The notes under the pieces were generated by a model. That model was not told the DNA's origin. It searched no databases and saw nothing but the letters and a program-made list of their open reading frames with translations. This document shows positions 32,344-39,650 of a stretch of 41,947 bases of DNA, in pieces. Both the position numbers and the translations under genes were made by a program. Every line of letters begins with the position of its first letter. Within the stretch, counting starts at the first letter, position 1. Origin of the DNA: CAZAJT01 sp964485585 (GTDB taxonomy: Bacteria; Patescibacteriota; Microgenomatia; UBA1406; GWC2-37-13); contig CAZAJT010000005.1 in NCBI GenBank assembly GCA_964485585.1, positions 1 to 41,947 on the forward strand, read 5' to 3'.

Positions 32344-32447
32344 TGTCATGCTGAACTCGTTTCAGCATCTTCTCAGGAAGCCGCCTGCCCGCTTCGCAGC
32401 GAGGCGAGCCGGCGAAGCAGGGATCCCGAAACAAGTTCGGGATGACA
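32344..32447. repeat. Intergenic palindromic repeat, TGTCATGCTGAA family
   Basis: Left arm TGTCATGCTGAACTCGTTTC with its own GCTGAA/TTCAGC hairpin; right arm GGATCCCGAAACAAGTTCGG then GATGACA. A GC-rich middle contains CGCTTCGCAGCGAGGCGAGC and related words. It lies between the insertion sequence and the gene at 32459. Confidence 0.85.
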
Positions 32448-32458
32448 AATTGTCATAG

Positions 32459-33874
32459 GTGAAAAAAAAGATACTCCTTTTTTTAATTGTTTTTTCTTTT
32501 TTTATACTCTATTCTTATAAACTTTCTGAATCGTTTTTCTACAACCCTGACTTTGCGAGAGATCTGTATGATATTTCGCGGATAACGCAGGGAAAACTTA
32601 CGCTCATCGGGCCAAAGCTTACCTTTGGCGGAATCTATAGCGGACCATATTATTACTATCTCTTTACTCCCATATTTTTTCTCACAAAATTAAATCTCAA
32701 TGCGATTCTCTACTTTAATGTTTTTCTATTTGCCGCTGCTCTTGGATATTTTTTCAAGAAAAGCTATGAAAAAAATTCGTTAGTACTGTCAGTTCTTACT
32801 ACGAGTGTTATTGCCTTGTTACCATTGTGGATTATTTCTGCGAGAAATCCGAGCAATGCATTTACTTATCTGGCAATACTATTGATTCTTCTCACGTATA
32901 TCTATTATCATTCAGTTCAAAATAAGCTGCAGTTGAGCATCATTGGTTTTTTCGTAGGGGTGATTACTACATTTCATTTAATCAATCTGACCATAGTGCC
33001 GTTTATATTCCTCTTCCTTTTTTCACAAGTGCAAAAAAAATATAACATTCTATTTTTTGTTTTCGGATTTCTTTTCGCATTCGCTCCCCTGCTCCTGTTT
33101 GAGATCAAACACAACTTTGTAATGTTCACCAATACTTTTATCCATAAGTCCTATGAAAAATGGGTAACGAATACCAATATACCGGGTGGACTTGCCGGCA
33201 AAAAAAATATTCTAGAAAATATTGTTTTTATTAGTGATCTGATGAAGCAGTATATTCTTTTTAGTCCGATTGTGTATTTTGTAGGAATGTTATTGTTGTA
33301 TAGCAGGAAGTTGAGAGGTCGGGAGGTATTGTTAGCGCTTTTTGCTTTTGGCAGTTTCCTGTTTCTTGCTGCTACGATGCGATTTCAATTTATCGCTCAC
33401 TATATGTTCCCGGTCGCATTCTTTCTCTTTTTCGCAACGATAACAGTATTGCTAAGAACAAAATATATTATGGTTCTTATTCTATTTTTGATTATTGGCA
33501 TTGCAAACTTTCCTCAGCATCTCTATGAAAAATCCCAGCGTTCTGCTGAGCCATTTGAAAAAGCGGTGCGATATGTTGTTGATAACAGAATAATTAAAAA
33601 AGGGGAACGTTTTAATGTTATTCAGATTACAAAACAGAATTTACTCGCGACTATCGCATTTGAGTATCGTTTTTTTTTCAACAAAATGGGATATCGGCCC
33701 GATTCAGAGTTTGAATACAATAGATCAAAAACATTGATTGTTTTTTCAGAGCTTCCCGATTATAATATCTCTCAGTTTTCATCGTGGGAAGTAGATCAAT
33801 TTGGGAAGGAATATTTCCGATCAGCGCAGAAGTATAGAAATGAGGAGTTAACTATCTATAAGGTGGTCAAATAG
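32459..33874 (+). CDS. GT-C-like polytopic membrane glycosyltransferase
   Basis: This 471-residue protein starts with GTG (32459) and a basic MKKKILLFLIVFSFFILYSY helix. The first extracytoplasmic loop carries NPDFARDLYDI, matching the acidic loop of ArnT/PMT (GT39/GT83) enzymes, followed by LIGPKLTFGGIYSGPYYYYL, a motif common in these bacteria. About ten hydrophobic helices span residues 5-345; the last ~110 residues are soluble, with a VIQITKQNLLATIAFEYRFFF segment. It would take a sugar from a polyprenyl-phosphate donor. No clear ribosome binding site is present. It lies between the insertion sequence and the last small-ORF module. Confidence 0.75.
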   Translation: MKKKILLFLIVFSFFILYSYKLSESFFYNPDFARDLYDISRITQGKLTLIGPKLTFGGIYSGPYYYYLFTPIFFLTKLNLNAILYFNVFLFAAALGYFFKKSYEKNSLVLSVLTTSVIALLPLWIISARNPSNAFTYLAILLILLTYIYYHSVQNKLQLSIIGFFVGVITTFHLINLTIVPFIFLFLFSQVQKKYNILFFVFGFLFAFAPLLLFEIKHNFVMFTNTFIHKSYEKWVTNTNIPGGLAGKKNILENIVFISDLMKQYILFSPIVYFVGMLLLYSRKLRGREVLLALFAFGSFLFLAATMRFQFIAHYMFPVAFFLFFATITVLLRTKYIMVLILFLIIGIANFPQHLYEKSQRSAEPFEKAVRYVVDNRIIKKGERFNVIQITKQNLLATIAFEYRFFFNKMGYRPDSEFEYNRSKTLIVFSELPDYNISQFSSWEVDQFGKEYFRSAQKYRNEELTIYKVVK

Positions 33875-33880
33875 ATTTCC

Positions 33881-33918
33881 ACGGATTGATAACAGATTTA
33901 CGCGGATCTGTGTGATGC
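33881..33918. repeat. Dispersed repeat of the TTTACGCGGATCTG type
   Basis: The sequence GATTTCCACGGATTGATAAC followed by AGATTTACGCGGATCTGTG belongs by appearance to a word family often seen between genes in bacterial genomes. No second copy is visible in this window, so the assignment rests on recognition only. Confidence 0.4.
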
Positions 33919-33996
33919 ATTTCTCGAGGCATAGAGTGCTTTGCACAGAGCACGTTGATAGGTTGGTTCAGGAATCTCGAAAGGAGCGATGGATTG

Positions 33997-34347
33997 ATGG
34001 ACAGACAAGAGATATATGACGCCGCACGTCGAAAGGAAATGCTGATCGAGTTATTTCGCACGTGGGGAATACCAACTCCAGATGAGTTCGTTGAAGCAGT
34101 CTGTGAAGCGCTTCCTGAAAGGAGGACTGCAGTGAGTGGCGACGAATTGGTGGTATTCAACCTGAAGGCCATGACGGGTCATGAAATCGCGCGGGCATAT
34201 GTCAATCAGTACCATCCGACAACTGAACAACTCGTACGGTTTCTCGAGCATCTTGCTCAAGAACTCTATAACTGCGCGGACGACGAAGAAGACACGCGGG
34301 AGCGCAAACAGCGTATCGAAGAATTGGAGGGGACATTCGTCAGTTGA
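33997..34347 (+). CDS. Small protein, separate member of the local family
   Basis: I start at the ATG at 33997 (116 residues), 10 nt after AAGGAG (33981-33986); the TTG at 33994 is the alternative. Residues 12-40 read EMLIELFRTWGIPTPDEFVEAVCEAL, similar in layout to the start of the other four small ORFs. Helical segments TGHEIARAYVNQY and TEQLVRFLEHLAQELYNCA follow, then a strongly charged tail (DDEEDTRERKQRIEELEG). There is no known domain, signal or membrane helix. It is 1.7 kb from the others, beyond the insertion sequence and a membrane gene, but its downstream structured element is clearly related to that at 30318, so it belongs to the same system. Confidence 0.65.
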   Translation: MDRQEIYDAARRKEMLIELFRTWGIPTPDEFVEAVCEALPERRTAVSGDELVVFNLKAMTGHEIARAYVNQYHPTTEQLVRFLEHLAQELYNCADDEEDTRERKQRIEELEGTFVS

Positions 34348-34363
34348 ACCAACGAGCTATCCT

Positions 34364-34433
34364 GCAGGAGAGAGTCTGATACAACTGAATAGTGTATCAT
34401 CGCCATCAATCGACTCTCCAGACTTTCTCCTGC
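34364..34433 (+). terminator. Structured element ending the third small-ORF module
   Basis: Outer stem GCAGGAGAGAGTC (34364-34376) with GACTTTCTCCTGC (34421-34433), 13 pairs including one G-U. Inner hairpin TGATACA-ACTGAATAG-TGTATCA. A second copy of the right arm (GACTCTCC) lies just before it. The loop ACTGAATAG matches ACTAAATAA of the copy at 30318. It sits between convergent genes and could serve both. Confidence 0.65.
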
Positions 34434-34435
34434 AA

Positions 34436-35308
34436 TCATTTCTGCAGCATAAATCCGCTGAAAAGCATTCGTTGGACTGCGTGAGTTGGAAAGTGTTCGG
34501 AAAGCAGATAAAGCAGCTCAGGAAAGTTTGAATACTTCGCGGTATACTGAAGAACCACATTTAATGGAGATACGATAAAGTTAGGGAGCAAGTCGAGAGA
34601 GTTTAGAATATCTTTTTCTATTACAACGCGAGTTTCCAGAAATTCCTGAGTTTTAAGCGCTTGGGCGAATTCGTTTCTCGATAGTTGTAAATATTCGGGA
34701 AGAAGATCTTTTTCTATACTGTCATGTTGAACTCGTTTCAGCATCTTCCCATTGTCATTCCTACGAAAGCGGGAATCCAGTATTCTTGGATCCCGAAACG
34801 AGTTCGGGATGACATATTGAATAGTATTGTAGACAAAGCTATTCTCATTTAGTCTTTGTTCTACTTCCCGATGAGTAGCGTTCGCTGTTGTTGACAATTT
34901 CTTTGTCGCAACTGCCCAGCCTTTTACGGCCTCACGCAATGCAAGAAAGATGAATGCAAGTTTCAGATTGGTTTCAAAAATGTGTTTAAGGTCGTTTTGA
35001 AAGTTATAGAAAGAAGGGGAATACTGGTTACGTTGTAACCATCTGGTAAAATCGTCCGAAGGATGTAGATGAGTTCTGAGTTGTTTCTCAATAGTTAATC
35101 CTTTTTCCTGAATCAGTCCACTAAAAACGGTATTATCAACAGTGGAAACAATTTGTTTTGTAAGATATTGAAGATACTCAGGAAAAGAACCAAGATAAGT
35201 AAAAAATAACGGAAGATGGGGGAGACGGAAGGTCTTTTTCAGTTGGCGATAACAATCTTTTACCGAATCATTTGCCGCTGATTCATCGATCGGCTGTATT
35301 TTCAGCAT
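34436..35308 (-). CDS. DehI-like (haloacid dehalogenase type I) helical protein
   Basis: This 290-residue protein shows a weak by-eye match to the DehI/halocarboxylic acid dehydrogenase family. SVKDCYRQLKKTFRLPHLPL and YLGSFPEYLQYLTKQI resemble the repeated DehI helices, and TNLKLAFIFLALREAVKG resembles its central region. In some bacteria such proteins are not dehalogenases, so the reaction is unassigned. The protein contains an in-frame palindromic repeat (about residues 166-197) that encodes NSFRDPRILDSRFRRNDNG. It starts 3 bp downstream of the htrA gene on the same strand, so it is probably co-transcribed with it. Confidence 0.5.
   Translation of the reverse strand: MLKIQPIDESAANDSVKDCYRQLKKTFRLPHLPLFFTYLGSFPEYLQYLTKQIVSTVDNTVFSGLIQEKGLTIEKQLRTHLHPSDDFTRWLQRNQYSPSFYNFQNDLKHIFETNLKLAFIFLALREAVKGWAVATKKLSTTANATHREVEQRLNENSFVYNTIQYVIPNSFRDPRILDSRFRRNDNGKMLKRVQHDSIEKDLLPEYLQLSRNEFAQALKTQEFLETRVVIEKDILNSLDLLPNFIVSPLNVVLQYTAKYSNFPELLYLLSEHFPTHAVQRMLFSGFMLQK
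34720..34814. repeat. Nested palindromic repeats read in frame in the DehI-like gene
   Basis: TGTCATGTTGAACTCGTTTC at one end and ACGAGTTCGGGATGACA at the other are the arms of the family seen at 32344. Between them sits a second type beginning TGTCATTCCTACGAAAGCGG. The GTCAT...ATGAC core is 93 bp, exactly 31 codons. Confidence 0.85.
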
Positions 35309-35311
35309 AGA

Positions 35312-36460
35312 TTATTGTGCTGATTCAAGCATGAGAGAGAAGTTTTTGATTTCTCCACTTCGCCAAACTTTAAGCTGTATCCTATCCCCGATTCTCTTCT
35401 GATTGATGAGTTTGGCAAGCTCCTGATCATTTTCTCCTTTGATTCTTTGACCATCGAGTTCGGTAATAATATCTTCTTCCTGTACGCCCGCCTTGTCAGC
35501 GGGAGATCCTTCTATAATCTCTACTACATATGCGCCTTCAACGAGATCGTTCAATACCGCTGTCTGTTTATCAATCATTTTGTAGCGAACACCGATATAT
35601 GGGCGTTCAAACGATCCGCCGCGTGCATTAAAATTATCAACCAATTCTTTTACTACGCTTGCGGGTATTGCAAAGCCGATATTCTGACCTTCCGAAGCTA
35701 TCGCTGTGTTTACGCCGATAACTTCACCCTTTGAATTTAAAAGCGGACCACCGGAATTACCCGGACTAATTGCTGCATCGGTCTGAATTACATTGTCAAG
35801 TTTCTCGACAAATCCTTCAAACGGTGACCCCGCCGTAATACCTCTTCCTAAACCCGATATGATTCCGCTCGTCACGGTATTGGTAAATTCTCCAAGAGGC
35901 GTACCTATTGCGATAACCAACTGACCTAATTTTAAATTTGATGAATCCCCAAAATTCAAGGCTTTAAGTCCGCTTGCATTGATTTTTAATATAGCAAGAT
36001 CATTTACCGGATCACGATAAATTTTTTCTACATCATGCTTTTTGTTGTCATTCGTTAACACTTTGTAGGTGGCTGAGGTATCTGATACGACATGTTTATT
36101 GGTAATTATGAGACCATCGCTTGTGATAATAAATCCGCTCCCAATATTTTGTTCGACTTTTCTTTTCTGGCCTGGTACCTGCCGAAATGGAGAAAAAGGA
36201 TTGAACGGGTCAAACTCTAATGAATTACGACCAGAAGTAGTAGTGCTGATGCCTACCGTGACTACTGAAGGAAGGGCTTCCTCGACTACTTTGGTGACAA
36301 CGGATTCTTCATAGACAAGCGTTCTCTTTTCAGTAGATTGCGGCGGAGTAATTTGAGGAAGCTTCAAGAATTTATCGGTAATTACCGGCAACAGTCGTGA
36401 TCGCTCCCCCAATGCAAGAATGACAACAAGTATCGCAAGAACAATTAGTAATTTTTTCAT
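35312..36460 (-). CDS. HtrA/DegP-family serine protease with one PDZ domain
   Basis: This 382-residue protein has an N-terminal membrane anchor (KKLLIVLAILVVILAL), a trypsin-like protease domain and one C-terminal PDZ domain (about 285-378). The catalytic triad is visible: H123 in TNKHVV, D154 in NDLAIL and S236 in GNSGGPL. It degrades or refolds misfolded proteins outside the cytoplasmic membrane. The length fits the DegS/HtrA one-PDZ type. It lies 15 bp downstream of ctpA, giving a small envelope-proteolysis operon. A TATACT box 9 nt before the ATG could add an internal promoter. Confidence 0.93.
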   Translation of the reverse strand: MKKLLIVLAILVVILALGERSRLLPVITDKFLKLPQITPPQSTEKRTLVYEESVVTKVVEEALPSVVTVGISTTTSGRNSLEFDPFNPFSPFRQVPGQKRKVEQNIGSGFIITSDGLIITNKHVVSDTSATYKVLTNDNKKHDVEKIYRDPVNDLAILKINASGLKALNFGDSSNLKLGQLVIAIGTPLGEFTNTVTSGIISGLGRGITAGSPFEGFVEKLDNVIQTDAAISPGNSGGPLLNSKGEVIGVNTAIASEGQNIGFAIPASVVKELVDNFNARGGSFERPYIGVRYKMIDKQTAVLNDLVEGAYVVEIIEGSPADKAGVQEEDIITELDGQRIKGENDQELAKLINQKRIGDRIQLKVWRSGEIKNFSLMLESAQ

Positions 36461-36475
36461 ATAGTAAAAAGTATA

Positions 36476-37759
36476 TTACTTCGCGAGAACGACCTCAATA
36501 GCTTTATTAAGTTGCGTGTCCTCTTCTTTCGTCATAGTGTTACCGTCTTTCAACTGATTTTCGATCTTGATTTCCGGCTCTATACCTTTACTATTAATCC
36601 AATCGCCGTTGGGTAAAATCCATTTGGCTACCGTCACATGCAATCCTGCGCCAGCTTTTAAATCAAGTGCTTCCTGTACCGATCCCTTCCCAAAGCTCTT
36701 TTCACCCACAAGTTTCGCTCGTTTGTAATCTCTGAGGGCGCCGGATAAAATCTCTGAAGCGGATGCTGATCCTTTATTGAGGATTACAGCCAGCGGTATA
36801 TCGCGTAATTTTCCACTTCGCTGTGAATAATACTGTCTGTTTTCTGATGTTGTAGACTCCTGTTTTACCACCAGTTTTCCCTGCGGTAAAAATTCTGATG
36901 CGAGGTACACTGCGCTATCAAGGTAGCCTCCCGGATTATCCCGTAGATCCAATACCATCCCGGCTATTTCTTCGCGGCTATACCGATCACTAATTTCTGT
37001 TACCGCTTTATCCCACTCAGTATTGGTATGCTCGCCAAACTGATTTAATTTCAGGTAGGCAACTTTTTTACACGATTCAACACAACCCTTTTTTGTCTCA
37101 TATGATGTTTCTACCGAAGATACGACAATTTGATCACGTACTATTGATACCACTTTTTCTTTACCATCTTGTTCAAGCGTAAGGGTCACCTTTGTTCCCT
37201 TTTCACCGCGGATTTTTGAGACAGCCTGTGGTAATGTCCACCCTTTCGTAGATACGTCATCAACTTTATTGACATAATCCCCGGCTCGTACTCCAGCCTG
37301 CTCGGCTGGAGAGTTTTTCAGTGGTGCGATAATAACAATTCTGTTATTTTTCAGTCCAAGTTGAGCTCCTATCCCCTCAAATTTTCCGTTCAAATCATCT
37401 TTTGATTGTTTATTTTCCTCAGGAGTGAGAAAAAAAGTATAGGGATCTTCTAAGCTTGCCACCATTCCTTTAATAGCCCCATAATACATTTTTTGCGGAT
37501 CAAGCTTTTTCTTGTCGATAAATTTCTTTTCAACTTTGTCCCATGCATCCCAGAATAGTTGAAAATCAATATCTTTTACCTGTTTGCTAACCGGTGGCGT
37601 AGTATTATAGATGCTATAATTCAGCCTTTCTTGTTTTGTTCGTTTGACATTATATTCTCCCAGCGAGTAGCCTGAGCCAAAGAGAAAAATCCCAATACTG
37701 ATATAGAGTAAAATCACCGTGAATTTTTTTGAGAGCAGCACTTCGTTTTCTTTAGGCAT
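36476..37759 (-). CDS. C-terminal processing peptidase (S41 family)
   Basis: This 427-residue CtpA-type protease has an N-terminal transmembrane helix (about 12-30), a PDZ domain (about 120-210) with LKNSPAEQAGVRAGDYV, and the S41 catalytic core: MVLDLRDNPGG, NKGSASASEIL with S333 as the likely nucleophile, and GEKSFGKGSVQ with the general base K358 (25 residues later, the usual spacing). It trims exported proteins at their C-termini. Two extra cysteines (C226, C230, in KKGCVESCKK) sit in a loop and could form a disulfide. Its start overlaps the upstream unknown gene by 8 bp. Confidence 0.93.
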   Translation of the reverse strand: MPKENEVLLSKKFTVILLYISIGIFLFGSGYSLGEYNVKRTKQERLNYSIYNTTPPVSKQVKDIDFQLFWDAWDKVEKKFIDKKKLDPQKMYYGAIKGMVASLEDPYTFFLTPEENKQSKDDLNGKFEGIGAQLGLKNNRIVIIAPLKNSPAEQAGVRAGDYVNKVDDVSTKGWTLPQAVSKIRGEKGTKVTLTLEQDGKEKVVSIVRDQIVVSSVETSYETKKGCVESCKKVAYLKLNQFGEHTNTEWDKAVTEISDRYSREEIAGMVLDLRDNPGGYLDSAVYLASEFLPQGKLVVKQESTTSENRQYYSQRSGKLRDIPLAVILNKGSASASEILSGALRDYKRAKLVGEKSFGKGSVQEALDLKAGAGLHVTVAKWILPNGDWINSKGIEPEIKIENQLKDGNTMTKEEDTQLNKAIEVVLAK

Positions 37760-38471
37760 AAAAGTAGATTGTATTACTATTACTGCTGACTATGCAATAG
37801 GGAAATGATTCGCTGAAGAGTTTCTCCCAGTCTGGCAATTGTTTGAGATGTGCTTTTGGTAACTGTGTATCTTCGCTCAGCGGGCAAGCTGATACAATAC
37901 CCTGCGCACCTAATGTTTCCACCTTAACCTCTTCAAAAGGAATCATATGATGCGCTACTAAGATTTTATCTTTCACTTGTTCTTCGGTAATAGTTGCCAA
38001 TGTGTTGTCGGTAGCAATAAAAATTGCTCCACCAAAGTCTGCTGTGGCCTTTTGCAACGGATACTCTTTTCCATTTTTTACTTTTAACTTGATAGTATTT
38101 CCTTCAATCTCATAAAGCTCTCCCTTAAAAAAGGAGCGAGTCATCGTTTCATCATTTTCTTCACTTTCGATAACTACGGTACCATCGTGATGATTCACTT
38201 CCTTTACTACTCCTCTCCATTCGCTTGTGTATTGTTTTTTTGATAATATACCTTTTGTCTCGGCAAGAATTTCCCCTTTCTGAATGTGTTCACCTACAAA
38301 TTTTTTTAGCGTTTTGAATATCGCTGATGGTTGCACGTTAAGGATAGTAGAAAGCGGAATCTTTATTTCTTTCGGAATACGCCGTTTTATCAACGGATCA
38401 TTTAATTCTATATGTTGTCCTTCTTGCGGAAGTAAGTCGCCATCATAATTGATCGTAAACGTAATAATCAT
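37752..38471 (-). CDS. Protein of unknown function coupled to ctpA
   Basis: I prefer the ATG at 38471 (239 residues), because MIITFTINYDGDLLPQEGQ begins a beta-rich domain; 14 in-frame codons lie upstream but overlap a TATAAT box (38482-38477). I do not recognise the family. Residues about 60-90 (FVGEHIQKGEILAETKG) resemble a barrel-sandwich (biotinyl/lipoyl-like) turn with the usual hydrophobic-G-D/E pattern but no modifiable lysine. The rest is mixed alpha/beta, with GGAIFIATDNTLATITEEQVKDKILVAHHM. No signal or membrane helix, so cytoplasmic. The 8-bp overlap with ctpA suggests a link to the envelope proteases. Confidence 0.7.
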   Translation of the reverse strand: MIITFTINYDGDLLPQEGQHIELNDPLIKRRIPKEIKIPLSTILNVQPSAIFKTLKKFVGEHIQKGEILAETKGILSKKQYTSEWRGVVKEVNHHDGTVVIESEENDETMTRSFFKGELYEIEGNTIKLKVKNGKEYPLQKATADFGGAIFIATDNTLATITEEQVKDKILVAHHMIPFEEVKVETLGAQGIVSACPLSEDTQLPKAHLKQLPDWEKLFSESFPYCIVSSNSNTIYFYA

Positions 38472-38515
38472 AGATTTATTATACAAAAAAGGGTTAAAAG
38501 AAGATCCCTTCACCC

Positions 38516-38725
38516 TTACTTCAGACCATGGTAAGACACGTAAGGGATAATAGCAAGATAACGGGCGTACTTAATTTGTTTGGTAATAAGTCTTTGGTGC
38601 TTTGCGCATATCCCTGTTTTTTCTCTGCCAACAATTTTTTTTCGTGGCGAGAGAAATTTCTCTAGGTTCTCAGCATCTTTGTAATCTGGTACCGCATTGT
38701 ATTTACAAAAAAAACATTTAGTCAT
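38516..38725 (-). CDS. rpsR: Ribosomal protein bS18
   Basis: I start at the ATG at 38725 (69 residues); the frame stays open 10 codons upstream but those come from a repeat. The conserved core is YKDAENLEKFLSPRKKIVGREKTGICAKHQRLITKQIKYARYLAIIPY, split here only by length. A CFFC pair near the N-terminus and the single later cysteine (ICAKH) suggest a zinc-binding form. S18 binds S6 on the small subunit, and rpsF and ssb lie just upstream in the classical order rpsF-ssb-rpsR. Confidence 0.93.
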   Translation of the reverse strand: MTKCFFCKYNAVPDYKDAENLEKFLSPRKKIVGREKTGICAKHQRLITKQIKYARYLAIIPYVSYHGLK

Positions 38726-38733
38726 ATTGATTA

Positions 38734-38802
38734 TGTAACATGTAGCATGTATCATGTAGCACGTGAAATTATTGTTACATGCTACATGCTTTGTGCTACA
38801 TG
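38734..38802. repeat. ATGTAGCATGT inverted repeat between rpsR and ssb
   Basis: TGTAACATGTAGCATGT on the left is mirrored by GTTACATGCTACATGC on the right, with a third and fourth partial copy (ATCATGTAGCACG, TGTGCTACATG). Stems of more than 12 bp are possible. It fills the gap inside an otherwise compact ribosomal operon. Confidence 0.75.
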
Positions 38803-38803
38803 A

Positions 38804-39280
38804 TTAAAATGGTATATCATCAGGGTTTACATCTTCACTTTTGCTTTTTTCTGATTTTGCCACCGATGTCGATTCTGTAAGATTCTCTTCCGCTGCCGCA
38901 GTCAGATCTTCAGATGTTGATTCCTCTCCGGCACTCACTCTCTTGCCGTCGCTAAAAACTATAAAATCGTCCAACACTATCTCGGTAATTGATCGCGGCT
39001 GGCCATCTTTTCCAGTAAAATTTCGATAGGTGATTCTTCCTTCCAGAAATACCTTTCTTCCCTTTGTGAGTATTTTTCCACAGAGTTCTGCGAGCTTTTG
39101 CCATGCTACAATACGGTGATATTGCACATCCTCTTTTATTTGACCCTCGGCAGTAGTCCATGTTCTGTTTGTTGCAACAGCAAATGAACAAACTGCTGTG
39201 CCCGAAGGCGTATATTTTAATTCAGGATCTCTGGTAAGGTTGCCTATAAGTAATGCGCGGTTTAATGAGCGGCTTGCCAT
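38804..39280 (-). CDS. ssb: Single-stranded DNA-binding protein
   Basis: This 158-residue protein has an OB-fold (about 1-110: SLNRALLIGNLTRDPELKYTPSGTAVCSFAVATNRTW, then the aromatic WQKLAELCGKIL and VFLEGRI) followed by a low-complexity Ser/Glu linker and the acidic tip NPDDIPF, which recruits replication and repair partners. It coats single-stranded DNA during replication. It is 2 bp after rpsF, so the two are co-transcribed. Confidence 0.96.
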   Translation of the reverse strand: MASRSLNRALLIGNLTRDPELKYTPSGTAVCSFAVATNRTWTTAEGQIKEDVQYHRIVAWQKLAELCGKILTKGRKVFLEGRITYRNFTGKDGQPRSITEIVLDDFIVFSDGKRVSAGEESTSEDLTAAAEENLTESTSVAKSEKSKSEDVNPDDIPF

Positions 39281-39282
39281 AG

Positions 39283-39549
39283 TTATGATGGAAATAGTAA
39301 TAAGAGGTATCGTAATAGCTTTTCGTTAAAGTTCAGCTTTCTCTTGAGTTCGGAGACTTTCTTTTTATCCAGCTCGATGTGCCATGTATAGTAGTGAGCC
39401 GAGTGTTTTTTCTTAACAGGGTAGGCGAGTTGGCGATGTCCCCACGATTTCTCTTCTTTGATATTTGCGGAAAGAGATCCTAAAATGTCAGTCAGCGCTT
39501 TCTTATCTTCTTCATTTTCAAGAAGAAAGGTGAGCTCGTAGTTATTCAT
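39283..39549 (-). CDS. rpsF: Ribosomal protein bS6
   Basis: This 88-residue protein has the S6 fold: NNYELTFLLENEEDKK, then LGSLSANIKEEKSWGHRQLAYPVKKKHSAHYYTWHIEL, where WG.R.LAYP.KK is the family signature. It lacks the C-terminal glutamate tail of E. coli S6 and is slightly short. It pairs with S18 on the 30S subunit. It is first in the rpsF-ssb-rpsR operon; a TATAAG box 7 nt before the ATG points to another near-leaderless transcript. Confidence 0.94.
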   Translation of the reverse strand: MNNYELTFLLENEEDKKALTDILGSLSANIKEEKSWGHRQLAYPVKKKHSAHYYTWHIELDKKKVSELKRKLNFNEKLLRYLLLLFPS

Positions 39550-39650
39550 AATCAGTCTTATACAATTCCCTATATAATAATACCTAGCATGGTAAAAATC
39601 AAGCGAGAGATTAGGGGTAAGGGTTAAGGGGAAAGGGATACGGTAACAGT

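Noticed and set aside
30318..34433. Interpretation of the two structured elements as integron attC sites
   Set aside because: The ORF-plus-hairpin layout is suggestive, but the GTTRRRY/RYYYAAC core sites are not at the stem ends, only two copies are seen, and no integrase is present in the window.
38726..38755. Longer start for rpsR adding ten residues
   Set aside because: The extra codons come from the ATGTAGCATGT repeat and are not part of known S18; the ATG at 38725 directly precedes the conserved sequence.
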